Shown piece after piece: positions 1-10,199 of a stretch of 41,336 bases of DNA. The DNA comes from Treponema sp. (GTDB lineage: Bacteria; Spirochaetota; Spirochaetia; Treponematales; Breznakiellaceae). The notes under the pieces are model-generated. The model ran no database searches. It had not been told where the DNA came from and saw nothing but the letters and a program-made list of their open reading frames with translations. The DNA is taken from positions 1-41,336 of the forward strand of contig JAITHW010000179.1 in the NCBI GenBank assembly GCA_031279815.1, in the 5' to 3' direction. Both the position numbers and the translations under genes were made by a program. Position 1 is the first letter of the stretch. Each line of letters opens with the position of its first letter.

Positions 1-119
1 GGAAGCCTGAAACGGCGGGGAAAGAACCGGCCAAGTTGGCGTTAAGCGCGTAACGGGCCGGGAGCTGCCGGGGAAAAGATTTTTGTGAAAAATTATCTTT
101 GCCCTTGACGAAAAACATA

Positions 120-188
120 GGATTACATGGATTAACACGGATTTCAGTTACCCAGAACCGGTATAATCCGTGAAAATCCGTACAATCC
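120..188. repeat. Imperfect inverted repeat of AATCCG words
   Basis: Two 24-base arms (120-143 and 165-188) are imperfect reverse complements. Each carries GGATT at its outer end, GGATT in the middle and ACGGATT at its inner end. A related string, AATCCGTGTTAATCCGC, occurs at 2468-2484 in the gyrB-dnaA spacer. This looks like a dispersed palindromic repeat, not a gene. Confidence 0.5.
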
Positions 189-296
189 GCGGGGTTTTTC
201 AAGAATTCGCCTATTCCATGGCAGGAAGCTGAAATTGAGCTTCGGCCTTCTTAAGCGGATTGACTATAATCCGGTTTATAACCCCAGCATAAAGAC

Positions 297-323
297 AAGG
301 CCGAATTAACGGTAATCGGCCTT
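297..323 (-). terminator. Hairpin downstream of gyrB, possible terminator
   Basis: AAGGCCGA at 297-304 and TCGGCCTT at 316-323 form a perfect 8-bp stem with an 11-nt loop, about 100 nt downstream of the gyrB stop. On the minus strand it is followed by GTCTTTA, not by a real U tract, so intrinsic termination is only possible. Confidence 0.3.
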
Positions 324-421
324 GACGGCCTGCGGCGTATGATAAAGCAACATAAACAATGATAGTATGCTAACACCAACTGCCGCAATAAAAACCCGCT
401 TTTTTATCTAATCTAGTCTTT

Positions 422-2729
<2,308 letters not shown>

Positions 2730-4184
2730 ATGGCGGAATGGGATTATGAGTTATTTTGGAATGAAACACTGAATCAAATGCGGGAAGAATTGGGAGAAGA
2801 TGAATTTGGCCGCTGGTTCAAGCTGGTTGGCTATTTGAGGGCTACGGAGCAGGATATCACCTTAGGGGTTCCTTCGGGTTTTTACCGGGATCAAGTAAAA
2901 ACCCGCTATCAAACCCGGATTGAAGCCGCCTTAAAACTCGTTGTAGGGCGGGATATCGCCCTGCTGTTTGAGGTGGTGTCCCAAAGCCAGCGGGCTGCCG
3001 CCCTGCCGAAGGCCTCCGGAATGCTTAGGCCGGATGCTGCTCCGCCGCAGTCAAGCGCCGCGGAAAGGAAACCGGAAACGCAAACACCGCAGCCGAACCT
3101 ATTTTCCTCAGATACCGCACGGGAAGTCAAAGCCAAAAAGGGCCGCCACCTCCTATTGCGGGAGGATTACACCTTTGACAAGTACGTCATCGGGGATAAC
3201 AACAACTTTGCCGCCAATGCGGCCATGGCAATCAGCCGAAATCCCGGGGTCATTTATAATCCCTTTCTCATATACGGCGGGGTTGGACTGGGAAAAACCC
3301 ATCTTATGCAAGCCATAGGCAACTATGTTCATCATAATTCGGAACGTAAGATAATTTATATTACTGCGGAAAGTTTTATGAACGAATTTATTCAGGCCAT
3401 CAGGGAAAACCGGACGTCCGCCTTTAAAAACAAGTACCGTTTTGTGGATATGCTCTTAATTGACGATATTCATTTTTTGGAAGGTAAATTGGAGACCCAG
3501 GAAGAACTCTTCCATACTTTTAACGCCCTGTATGATGCGAACAAACATATTATCTTCACCTGCGACCGGCCCGCTTCAGAGCTAAAAAAGGTCAGCGAGC
3601 GGCTCCGTTCCCGATTTGAGCGAGGACTCAACGTAGATCTCCAGCCGCCCAATTATGAGACCCGCTACGCCATTCTGAAAGCTAAAACTCAAGACCGGAA
3701 AGTCGCTATCTCCGATGAGGTACTTGCCTTGATAGCTAAGAATATCAATACCAATGTGCGGGACCTTGAGGCGGCTTTGACCAAACTCTCCGCTTACGCG
3801 GACCTCTTAGGAAAGCCCATAACCCTGGAGAGCGCCCGACAGCAGCTTAAAGACGTATTTGCCGCTCCGGTAAAACAGATCTCCGCTTCCATATCTATAG
3901 AAACGATCCTGCATGTGGTGGCGAATTATTTTTCTATTTCCCTGAACGACCTGAAAAGCAACAAACGGACCCAAAAAATTGTCCAGCCTCGACAGATTAC
4001 CATGTATATCGCCCGGGAGATTACCGAATTTTCCACCACCGAAATCGGGCAGCAGTTTGGAGGCAGACATTACACTACGGTGATGCACGCCCGTGAAAAA
4101 ATCGAAAACCAGTGCCGTTCCGATCCTACTCTTGAAGCCACCATACAAACCATTATAGGACTGATTAAGGGATCCGCGAATTGA
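2730..4184 (+). CDS. dnaA: Chromosomal replication initiator DnaA
   Basis: DnaA is the AAA+ protein that binds and melts the chromosomal origin. The 484-aa protein shows domain I (about 1-85), a low-complexity Pro/Gln/Glu linker (about 95-145), Walker A GGVGLGKTHLMQAIG near residue 183, Walker B LLIDDIHFLEGK near 240, and the C-terminal helix-turn-helix domain. The DNA-binding signature reads GGRHYTTVMHA (444-454) instead of the common GGRDHTTVLHA, so two residues known to read DnaA-box bases in E. coli (Asp and His) are His447 and Tyr448 here. An AGGGAG lies about 15 nt before the ATG, which is far for a Shine-Dalgarno. The next gene is on the opposite strand, so the common dnaA-dnaN pair is absent. 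Confidence 0.97.
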   Translation: MAEWDYELFWNETLNQMREELGEDEFGRWFKLVGYLRATEQDITLGVPSGFYRDQVKTRYQTRIEAALKLVVGRDIALLFEVVSQSQRAAALPKASGMLRPDAAPPQSSAAERKPETQTPQPNLFSSDTAREVKAKKGRHLLLREDYTFDKYVIGDNNNFAANAAMAISRNPGVIYNPFLIYGGVGLGKTHLMQAIGNYVHHNSERKIIYITAESFMNEFIQAIRENRTSAFKNKYRFVDMLLIDDIHFLEGKLETQEELFHTFNALYDANKHIIFTCDRPASELKKVSERLRSRFERGLNVDLQPPNYETRYAILKAKTQDRKVAISDEVLALIAKNINTNVRDLEAALTKLSAYADLLGKPITLESARQQLKDVFAAPVKQISASISIETILHVVANYFSISLNDLKSNKRTQKIVQPRQITMYIAREITEFSTTEIGQQFGGRHYTTVMHAREKIENQCRSDPTLEATIQTIIGLIKGSAN

Positions 4185-4227
4185 CGCGGGTTTCTCAAAC
4201 TATTGGAGCATTGCTGCCTGTTTTTTG

Positions 4228-4247
4228 TTATCATACCTCTATGATAA
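4228..4247. other. Perfect AT-rich dyad after dnaA
   Basis: TTATCATA and TATGATAA form an exact 8-bp dyad around CCTC, 44 nt after the dnaA stop. It lacks a GC stem and a trailing U tract, so it resembles an operator-type site more than an intrinsic terminator. Confidence 0.3.
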
Positions 4248-4367
4248 TAGGCGGAGGCAAGGTCTAAGAGAAACAACAAGTTTTGCGAAACCCATGCCGA
4301 ACCTGGCGCCGAAGCAAACGATTATTCCTTAAATTTAACCGGCCTTTTGCAAAATAGTGACAGCCTG

Positions 4368-5843
4368 CTACAACGGCTCGCAGGTGAGTTTTCCATAGAA
4401 TTTATCCAATTTAATTCTTACTTTTCGCATAGGTTCCGCCGCAAAAAGCGCTATATGGCAGATTTCAATAAGGGTTCCCGGAGCGATTTCCCCATATACT
4501 TCCACGGTTGCATTTTCATCAACGTTGATACGCCCCAGCAGATCCGACACCCGGTTCCCCGCCTTCTGCTGTTCTTCTTCCGTGCGGCGAAGTAATGTTT
4601 CCAGCTTAAGCCGCTTTTCATGACCGGTCCCCGGCAAGACCATGAGTTTCTGAATTTTTTCGATCTTTGCGGTCAAAAGCTGAAATTGACTGTTAGCCTT
4701 TTCCTGCTCCTGTTGAACCGTAAAATCAATGCCGCAGTGCAGTTTGGTAGATCTTCCCGCTCTTTTCCCGATTTTTCCTGCCCGGATTCCGTGAATGGCG
4801 GTCATATCCCCCCCGACGATGAAGCCTTTATCTCCCAGATCGATATGTTCCATAGCATATATTGTAGAATTGATGACCTCTTTCTCCACCATTACGGTTT
4901 TCCGGCAGGCCACCTGGCAATTTTCTATAAACTTGGTTTTGATATCCCCCCGAACTTTAATGCGAGCTTGGCATCGGCCTATGATGCCTCCCGCCACATT
5001 TAGGTCCCCTCCGGTAAGCACCTCGGTAACATCAAAGGTCTGCTTAATCTGAACCGATCCTCCGGCATAGATTTTAAATCCGTCTGATACGGGTCCCTCT
5101 ATAACTACGTCTCCAGGAAACGCGATGTTGCCGGTGGCATACCCAACTCCCCCCTTTATTATAAGGGATTTCTGAACATGCAGTGTATTTTTCTCTCGGA
5201 CAAATTGCCCGTTGATTTCCGCACTGATGAATTTGCCGCCGGTCCTGGTATTGATGCCTCCGGTTACTCCTGGAGGATGTACGGTTTGATAAGGTATGAC
5301 CCCGCCGTACACATTTTTACCGGCCTTGCCGGATATTCCCGGTTTGAGACGGGCCAGAGCCTGATCCTTTTTTACAATGATGAAGGGGGAGTAGGAACGG
5401 TAGTCGATCCGGTCATTCTTGTCAGCCGGCGGAGGAGATGCAACTAAACGGGGATTTATCTCAAAATAATCGACAACTTCAGCAACCGGCGGATCCCCTT
5501 TGGCGACGATTACATCCTTAACAGGTTGTTTTTCCAAAGTACAATCCGAAACCGCCTTTTGGATAACGTCTTTTTCTATCCCGTACACAATATTCAGTTG
5601 TTTCAGGAAATCCTCAACGATTTCCATGGTGAGAGGCGCGCCCGCTCCAATAGGAGGCATAAAATCCCCTCTAACTTCGAGGTCATCGTCAAAAAAATAG
5701 AGGATCATATTTCCGCTATATGGATTATCCCGGGTTATTACCGCCTGATGCCGCGCAGTCCGGTTCTGCTGAATCTGATTTTGCGGCATCGGAGATTCCG
5801 GTGTTTCCGGGCATTGAGCAAAAACCCCTTGATTTTTATCCAT
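4368..5843 (-). CDS. FapA-family (DUF342) protein
   Basis: A 491-aa cytosolic protein of the FapA/DUF342 family, whose members have been linked to flagellar assembly, polymer-like scaffolds and envelope functions; the exact role here is unknown. The N-terminal half carries the family's GDPPV and RLKPGISGKAGKNVYGG-like strings. The middle is a Gly- and Val-rich parallel beta-helix region with repeated GGDLNVAGGI-, KVRGDI- and GGDMTAIHGI-type rungs. A coiled-coil stretch rich in Gln, Glu and Lys follows, then a short C-terminal beta part. I chose the second of two closely spaced ATGs because GGAAGG lies 7 nt upstream of it; the first ATG is at 5849. The gene stands alone and converges on dnaA. 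Confidence 0.85.
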   Translation of the reverse strand: MDKNQGVFAQCPETPESPMPQNQIQQNRTARHQAVITRDNPYSGNMILYFFDDDLEVRGDFMPPIGAGAPLTMEIVEDFLKQLNIVYGIEKDVIQKAVSDCTLEKQPVKDVIVAKGDPPVAEVVDYFEINPRLVASPPPADKNDRIDYRSYSPFIIVKKDQALARLKPGISGKAGKNVYGGVIPYQTVHPPGVTGGINTRTGGKFISAEINGQFVREKNTLHVQKSLIIKGGVGYATGNIAFPGDVVIEGPVSDGFKIYAGGSVQIKQTFDVTEVLTGGDLNVAGGIIGRCQARIKVRGDIKTKFIENCQVACRKTVMVEKEVINSTIYAMEHIDLGDKGFIVGGDMTAIHGIRAGKIGKRAGRSTKLHCGIDFTVQQEQEKANSQFQLLTAKIEKIQKLMVLPGTGHEKRLKLETLLRRTEEEQQKAGNRVSDLLGRINVDENATVEVYGEIAPGTLIEICHIALFAAEPMRKVRIKLDKFYGKLTCEPL

Positions 5844-6212
5844 ATCCATACCTTCCGCATAACTCCCTGTTCTAATATCAACTTAAATAATAACCTAATA
5901 GGGCAGATAAAACCAAGCAGATTCTCAAAAACAGGTATGCTTTTGATTGTTAAAGATAGATTCATCCCTAAAAGGAGGCTATAGACGCCGTACTCCCCTA
6001 AAGCGCTTTGAAAAATTCCCGGTTCGTTCCTATCGGGGGTTGCGGGTGTTGGCTTCTTTCAATAAAACCGCCCTATCCGCCGGCTCCAGACGGATTCACC
6101 TGGAGATTTCCACACCTAATAGGTGGATCCTATCTGAAAGAGGGAAACATATCAATATGGAAGTTATCTTTCCCTGCTTGCCAAGGAAAAGATCCTTCGA
6201 TACAGTAGAACT
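5844..6212. other. Gene-free spacer with hairpins
   Basis: No credible gene is seen between the divergent DUF342 and exported-protein genes. An isolated AAAGGAGG near 5970 has no start codon at a useful distance. CTCCAG/CTGGAG (6084-6105) and CACCT/AGGTG (6113-6125) can form hairpins in the leader of the downstream unit. Confidence 0.4.
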
Positions 6213-6686
6213 ATGCAATATACCCGGTATATGATGGGGAGTTCATTTTTTTTAATCAGCGTCCTTTATGTTTCTACCGCGGCCTGGTCTCAACAGGGCG
6301 CTACCCCCCCGAATAGCGGTACGGATGTCTCGTCTCTCATCGGCTTAACCTTGGATGGGTTGTTTTCTCGTTTCGGCTTTCCTCAGTCGGTTCATGCGGT
6401 TCGGGGGGTTGAAACCTGGCAGGATGATGTGGTTTTTGTCTATGAAGACCAAGATTTTTATGTGTATAAAAATCGGGTTTGGCAGATAGAGGTCAAGGCC
6501 GCTTATGGCATCAAGCTCGGCGATCCTGTGGGAATGGCGTCCCAAATATTAGGATCGGGCATTACCTATTTTACCGATTATCTCCTGTATCCTCTTCCCG
6601 GCCGCGGTTGGCCTCTGATGCTCCGGATTAACTTCGACCGGCTCCAGTCGGTATCTGCCATTTTTATTTACCGTTCGGATTTTTGA
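6213..6686 (+). CDS. Exported protein of unknown function
   Basis: I do not recognise this 157-aa protein. It begins with a signal-peptide-like segment: a hydrophobic run with FFLISVLYV followed by STAAWSQ, with likely cleavage near residue 26. The mature part has LIGLTLDGLFSRFGFPQSV, an aromatic VFVYEDQDFYVYKNR stretch and alternating hydrophobic residues near the end, suggesting a small beta-rich periplasmic domain. The pattern LIGLTLDGLFSRFGFP recalls small outer-membrane-assembly folds, but this is weak. An alternative start is the ATG at 6231, which gives a more compact signal peptide. Neither start has a strong ribosome binding site. The gene ends 29 nt before aroDE and is probably co-transcribed with it. 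Confidence 0.65.
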   Translation: MQYTRYMMGSSFFLISVLYVSTAAWSQQGATPPNSGTDVSSLIGLTLDGLFSRFGFPQSVHAVRGVETWQDDVVFVYEDQDFYVYKNRVWQIEVKAAYGIKLGDPVGMASQILGSGITYFTDYLLYPLPGRGWPLMLRINFDRLQSVSAIFIYRSDF

Positions 6687-6715
6687 AGGAACGTTCCTGA
6701 AACCTTGGAGGAATC

Positions 6716-8227
6716 ATGGCTAAAATATGCCTTTGTTTAACCGGAAAGACCATTGCCCGGGATCTTGAAATTCTGGAAAAATACCGGAAATATGCGGATA
6801 TTGCCGAGTTGCGGGCAGATTACCTGGAACCTAATGAACGGCTGTTCATCCGCCGTTTCCCGGAGCAAGCGGGGATCCCGGTTATCTTAACCATCCGGCG
6901 GGATGTGGATGGGGGGCAATTTACCGCAGGAGAAGGCTCCCGGATCAGCCTCTTTTCCAAGGGACTTGCCTTTGCGGATGTGGATCCCCGGCGCAACTTT
7001 GCCTATGTTGATTTGGAAGACTACCTGAATGTCCCCAGTTTGGAAGAAGCGGCGCGTACCTTTGGAACGAGAATTATCCGTTCCTATCATAATATGCAGG
7101 GGGTGGACGACGATCTGGTAAAACGCATCAGGAGTTTGAGCCATGTAGGGGATGAATTGGTTAAGGTGGCGGTTATGCCCCATACTATGGAAGAAGTGCT
7201 GCGGATATTCAGGGCCGCTTGGGATACTATGGATATAGATAAGGTCCTCATCGGTATGGGAAAGCTCGGTGCCCCGACCCGTATTCTTGCGGAACATATG
7301 GGTTCTCAGATAAGCTATACCTCGGTGAAAGGAGAGCCGGATTTCCCCGGCCTGCCGGTAGGGCAGTTCGACCCCAAGGAATTGGCGGAACGCTACCGTT
7401 TCAGGAATATTACCACCAAGACCCGGCTCTTTGGGATTGCCGGTTATCCTTTGACAGTAACCTTGAGCCCTCCCTTCTTCAATACCGTATTTGAACTTGA
7501 AAATATCGACGCGGTATACGTTCCCTTTCCCTCGGATTCCATTGGGCCGTTCCTGCAATTAGCGGATACCCTGGGCTTGTCCGGCGCGTCGATAACAATT
7601 CCCCATAAAGAAGCGATCATTCCCTATTTGGCGCAACAGTCTGAGGAGGTGAAATCCATCGGAGCCTGTAATACCATTGTATACAACCCTCAAGGCTGGA
7701 TGGGATACAATGCGGATGCCCCGGGGTTTTCCGGTTCGCTGCTGGATTTTATCGGGAAGAAAAACTTTAAAGGCAAGCGGATAACCATTATAGGCGCGGG
7801 AGGGGTGGCGCGGGCGGTGGCTTCCGAGATACACCGGTTTAAAGGGAAAGCCCTGATTCTCAACCGTACCGCATTCCGGGCCCGGGAACTGGCCGCTCAT
7901 TATCGGTTTGCTTGGAGTACGCTGGATATCCAGGGGGTTAAACTCATGGATAAATACAGGGATATCATTATACAAACCACTTCAGCGGGCATGGAGGGTC
8001 ATACGGAAACAGACCCCCTGGAACTGTATAATTTTTCCGGCCATGAAGTGGTCATGGATATTATCTATAAACCGGAACGGACCCTCTTTTTGAAGCGGGC
8101 CGAGGCCGCGGGCTGCCGGGTTTTAAACGGCTATGATATGCTTATGAGGCAGGCCCAATTACAGTACGGCTATTTTATAGGGGGTGAATTTCCCGCTTAT
8201 TTGATGCCGCGGATACGCTTTGAATAA
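6716..8227 (+). CDS. aroDE: Fused 3-dehydroquinate dehydratase / shikimate dehydrogenase
   Basis: This 503-aa fusion carries out two successive steps of the shikimate pathway: dehydration of 3-dehydroquinate to 3-dehydroshikimate, then NADPH-dependent reduction to shikimate. Residues about 1-225 are a type I (Schiff-base) dehydroquinase, with the catalytic His in IIRSYHNM and the Lys in ELVKVAVMPHT. Residues about 235-500 are shikimate dehydrogenase, with GYPLTVTLSP (substrate loop, usually S-x-S-L-S-P, here with Thr), ITIPHKEA with the catalytic Lys, the dinucleotide-binding GAGGVARAVASEI, LNRT, TTSAGM and a C-terminal QAQLQYGYF. GGAGG precedes the ATG at good spacing. Such fusions are known in plants, chlamydiae and some other bacteria. 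RpiA follows within 30 nt. Confidence 0.95.
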   Translation: MAKICLCLTGKTIARDLEILEKYRKYADIAELRADYLEPNERLFIRRFPEQAGIPVILTIRRDVDGGQFTAGEGSRISLFSKGLAFADVDPRRNFAYVDLEDYLNVPSLEEAARTFGTRIIRSYHNMQGVDDDLVKRIRSLSHVGDELVKVAVMPHTMEEVLRIFRAAWDTMDIDKVLIGMGKLGAPTRILAEHMGSQISYTSVKGEPDFPGLPVGQFDPKELAERYRFRNITTKTRLFGIAGYPLTVTLSPPFFNTVFELENIDAVYVPFPSDSIGPFLQLADTLGLSGASITIPHKEAIIPYLAQQSEEVKSIGACNTIVYNPQGWMGYNADAPGFSGSLLDFIGKKNFKGKRITIIGAGGVARAVASEIHRFKGKALILNRTAFRARELAAHYRFAWSTLDIQGVKLMDKYRDIIIQTTSAGMEGHTETDPLELYNFSGHEVVMDIIYKPERTLFLKRAEAAGCRVLNGYDMLMRQAQLQYGYFIGGEFPAYLMPRIRFE

Positions 8228-8255
8228 AGCGGAGGCGGTTAGGAGGTATGCAGTT

Positions 8256-8957
8256 ATGGATCAACAAGAGATGAAGGTAATGACCGGGAAAAGGGCTGTG
8301 GAAGCTCTGGTTAAAAGCGGTATGAAACTGGGACTCGGCACCGGTTCAACCGCTATTCATGTAGTCAGGCATATCGGGAGTTTGCTGAAGGAGGGATTAC
8401 TACAGGATATTCTTGCGGTTCCCACCAGTTTTCAGCCTCTTATAGCTTGTGAAGAATGGGGGATTCCCCTTTATACGCTGAATTCTAAGGAAATTGGGGG
8501 AACCCTAGACCTTACCATAGACGGCGCGGATGAAGTGGACGGCGATAATTACTGCGTTAAAGGCGGGGGAGGAGCGCTTTTACTGGAAAAAATCGTTGCC
8601 TACGCCTCCGGCGCGTATGCGATTGTGGTAGATGAGACTAAAATCGTCCGAAACTTGGGCCTGCGCTTCCCGGTACCGCTGGAGGTTGTTCCTGAAGCAC
8701 GAATTACGGCAACCGGGGCGCTGGAACGCCTGGGAGCGGCGGTTCTGCTTCGGGAAGCGGTGCGTAAAGCCGGGCCGGTTATTACGGAACACGGCAACAT
8801 CCTCTTGGATATACGCTTTACAAACCCGGTAGATCCCGCGGCCTTGGAACAGGACCTTAACCGGATCCCCGGGGTTGTGGAGAACGGTTTTTTCACCAGG
8901 CTGCGGCCCAAGGTTTTTATAGGCCGTTCCGACGGAACCCTGGAGATTCGAGACTAA
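8256..8957 (+). CDS. rpiA: Ribose-5-phosphate isomerase A
   Basis: RpiA interconverts ribose 5-phosphate and ribulose 5-phosphate in the pentose phosphate pathway. The 233-aa protein shows the family hallmarks GLGTGSTA (phosphate loop), TIDGADEVD with the catalytic Asp, and KGGGGALLLEKIVA. I chose the ATG at 8256 because AGGAGG sits at 8241-8246, nine nt upstream; a TTG further upstream (8220) would overlap aroDE and lacks a site. The gene is sandwiched between aroDE and the DUF6062 gene, and the three probably share a transcript. Confidence 0.95.
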   Translation: MDQQEMKVMTGKRAVEALVKSGMKLGLGTGSTAIHVVRHIGSLLKEGLLQDILAVPTSFQPLIACEEWGIPLYTLNSKEIGGTLDLTIDGADEVDGDNYCVKGGGGALLLEKIVAYASGAYAIVVDETKIVRNLGLRFPVPLEVVPEARITATGALERLGAAVLLREAVRKAGPVITEHGNILLDIRFTNPVDPAALEQDLNRIPGVVENGFFTRLRPKVFIGRSDGTLEIRD

Positions 8958-8958
8958 C

Positions 8959-9639
8959 GTGGCAGTGGAGCGGCATATTAATTTTTTTGAACTTCAGAAA
9001 GCCTGCGCCAAGCCGGGGTGTCCCCTCTGCCGGATCCTTTCCGACCGGACCGAACGGTATATTGATAATATGCTCTTTGAGCATATAACGGACCGGGCTT
9101 TTCGAAAACTTCACCGCCTGGCCGGAGGGTTTTGCGGATTCCATTCCCGAAACCTGGAGTCTTTCCGGGACGGGCTGGCGGTGGCTATTCTAGGCAGGGA
9201 TATTTTAGAGGATCGGATCGAAGCCTTCAAAAAACGGAAGCCCTGGAAACCGAAGGAACTCTGTCCTATATGCGTAGAACAGGATCGGATCGAAAAGGAA
9301 TACCTCGGTTTTCTGGTACAGGGGGAGATCGCAACCGGGGCTTCTCAGCCGGAGGAGGCAAGCGGTCATAAAAATGAACGGGAACTGCGGGATTTTTTTA
9401 CCGCCTCCGATGGTTTGTGCGCTCCCCACTATGGCCGGCTTCTGGAAACCGCCAAGCGTATCCCCGGATGGCTCATTGAAGTGCATGACCATAAGTTTAA
9501 CGAGCTGCTTCAGCGGGCGGGCCGGTTTATCGAATTATCCGCTTACGGCAGGCAGGAAGAATTTGCCCGGCTTCCAGAGAAAGATCAAACCGTTTGGAAA
9601 GAATTGGCGGTAAACCTCCGAGGAGATGGGCCGGATTAG
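8959..9639 (+). CDS. DUF6062-family protein with duplicated Cys/His pairs
   Basis: A 226-aa protein that I place in the DUF6062 family; no biochemical role is known to me. It has two halves, each with a CxxC followed later by a CxxH: CPLC (about 21-24) with CGFH (about 55-58), and CPIC (about 105-108) with CAPH (about 153-156). This spacing suggests two metal-binding, perhaps zinc, units from an internal duplication. No signal peptide or membrane segment is visible, so it should be cytosolic. The GTG start lies one base after the rpiA stop, and the rpiA tail supplies a GGAG about 13 nt upstream. Another GTG six bases later is possible. Confidence 0.8.
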   Translation: MAVERHINFFELQKACAKPGCPLCRILSDRTERYIDNMLFEHITDRAFRKLHRLAGGFCGFHSRNLESFRDGLAVAILGRDILEDRIEAFKKRKPWKPKELCPICVEQDRIEKEYLGFLVQGEIATGASQPEEASGHKNERELRDFFTASDGLCAPHYGRLLETAKRIPGWLIEVHDHKFNELLQRAGRFIELSAYGRQEEFARLPEKDQTVWKELAVNLRGDGPD

Positions 9640-9699
9640 CCGGCGTATTATATGGGGCCGGTTTTGAAACGGCTTCAACCGCCATGTCTTTTTTTGCGG

Positions 9700-9846
9700 T
9701 CAATAAAAAAATGGGAGACGCAGCAGGCTTAGGCGAACGGGGCCAAGCCGCCGCAGGTTTTTATTTTTGGTATAGGAGCCGCCGTCAAAGTCGCAAGAAA
9801 CGGTCAAAAAGATGGCCGTAACAAAAAGAATAAAGATATTTTTCAT
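9700..9846 (-). CDS. Small lipoprotein-like protein, possibly frame-disrupted
   Basis: A 48-codon reading frame starts with MKNIFILFVTAIFLTVSC, a typical lipoprotein signal peptide with lipobox LTVSC and Cys18 as the predicted lipidated residue. GAGAG lies about 6-10 nt before the ATG, and a promoter of the form TTGAAA-N17-TAAAAT lies just upstream. The frame ends right after a run of seven T residues in the coding strand (9705-9711); another frame stays open beyond the run and contains a Pro/Ala/Lys-rich stretch. The gene may be genuinely tiny, or a longer lipoprotein broken by, or switchable at, the homopolymer. No homologue is recognised. Confidence 0.45.
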   Translation of the reverse strand: MKNIFILFVTAIFLTVSCDFDGGSYTKNKNLRRLGPVRLSLLRLPFFY

Positions 9847-9867
9847 TTTCTATCTCTCAGGTTATAT

Positions 9868-9896
9868 ATTTTAGCATAACATTTCCTTATTTTCAA
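9868..9896 (-). promoter_or_regulatory. Candidate sigma-70 promoter for small lipoprotein
   Basis: On the minus strand, TTGAAA (9891-9896) and TAAAAT (9868-9873) are separated by exactly 17 nt. The start point would fall near 9861, about 15 nt before the ATG. Confidence 0.5.
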
Positions 9897-10061
9897 GTTT
9901 TTATACAAGTTTCGATCAAATTTCAGCCTGCGTTTCGTATATTGTTCCGGCATTATTCGTTCGGTTCATAAAAACCATTCGGCAAAAAACGGCGCATAAC
10001 TCCAGGGTTATTATCTGTATTGCTGTTTTTGAAAATAAACCGTTTACATACGGTTAAATGA

Positions 10062-10094
10062 GATGAGGAATGAAGAATTTACTCATTCCTCATC
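10062..10094. terminator. 12-bp perfect hairpin, possible transcript end
   Basis: GATGAGGAATGA (10062-10073) pairs exactly with TCATTCCTCATC (10083-10094) around a 9-nt loop. It lies about 105 nt downstream of the minus-strand exported-protein pair. Neither side has a strong U tract, so it may be an RNA-stabilising 3' hairpin instead of an intrinsic terminator. Confidence 0.35.
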
Positions 10095-10199
10095 AGCCGT
10101 TCCCCGCTTCCGCAAGGGCGTTGCGGGCGGCAATGTAGAAACATTCTCTGTTCCTGCGGTTGGGCCGGAGATCACCTGAGCTGCCTCCGGTGTCCGCTC

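Larger units (their letters stand above)
1..421. other. Gene-free stretch downstream of gyrB
   Basis: I see no credible coding region here. The stretch holds an imperfect inverted repeat built from AATCCG/CGGATT words (arms 120-143 and 165-188) and an 8-bp perfect hairpin at 297-323. Any gene at the left edge is cut off by the window border. Confidence 0.6.
9847..10199. other. Gene-free stretch with two hairpins
   Basis: Apart from the small promoter near 9870-9896 I see no gene. Two perfect dyads lie here: AACCGT/ACGGTT at 10038-10055 and a 12-bp stem at 10062-10094. Confidence 0.5.

Noticed and set aside
3443-3451. TGTGGATAT resembling a DnaA box inside dnaA
   Set aside because: A single near match in coding sequence; similar words occur by chance elsewhere (for example near 13778 and 16862) with no clustering.
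5947-6234. Plus-strand frame before the exported-protein gene
   Set aside because: No ribosome binding site at useful distance, no signal or domain, and odd composition; treated as a leader region.
9594-9821. Plus-strand 75-codon frame after the DUF6062 gene
   Set aside because: Overlaps the preceding gene, lacks a start site and is opposed by the better supported small lipoprotein frame.
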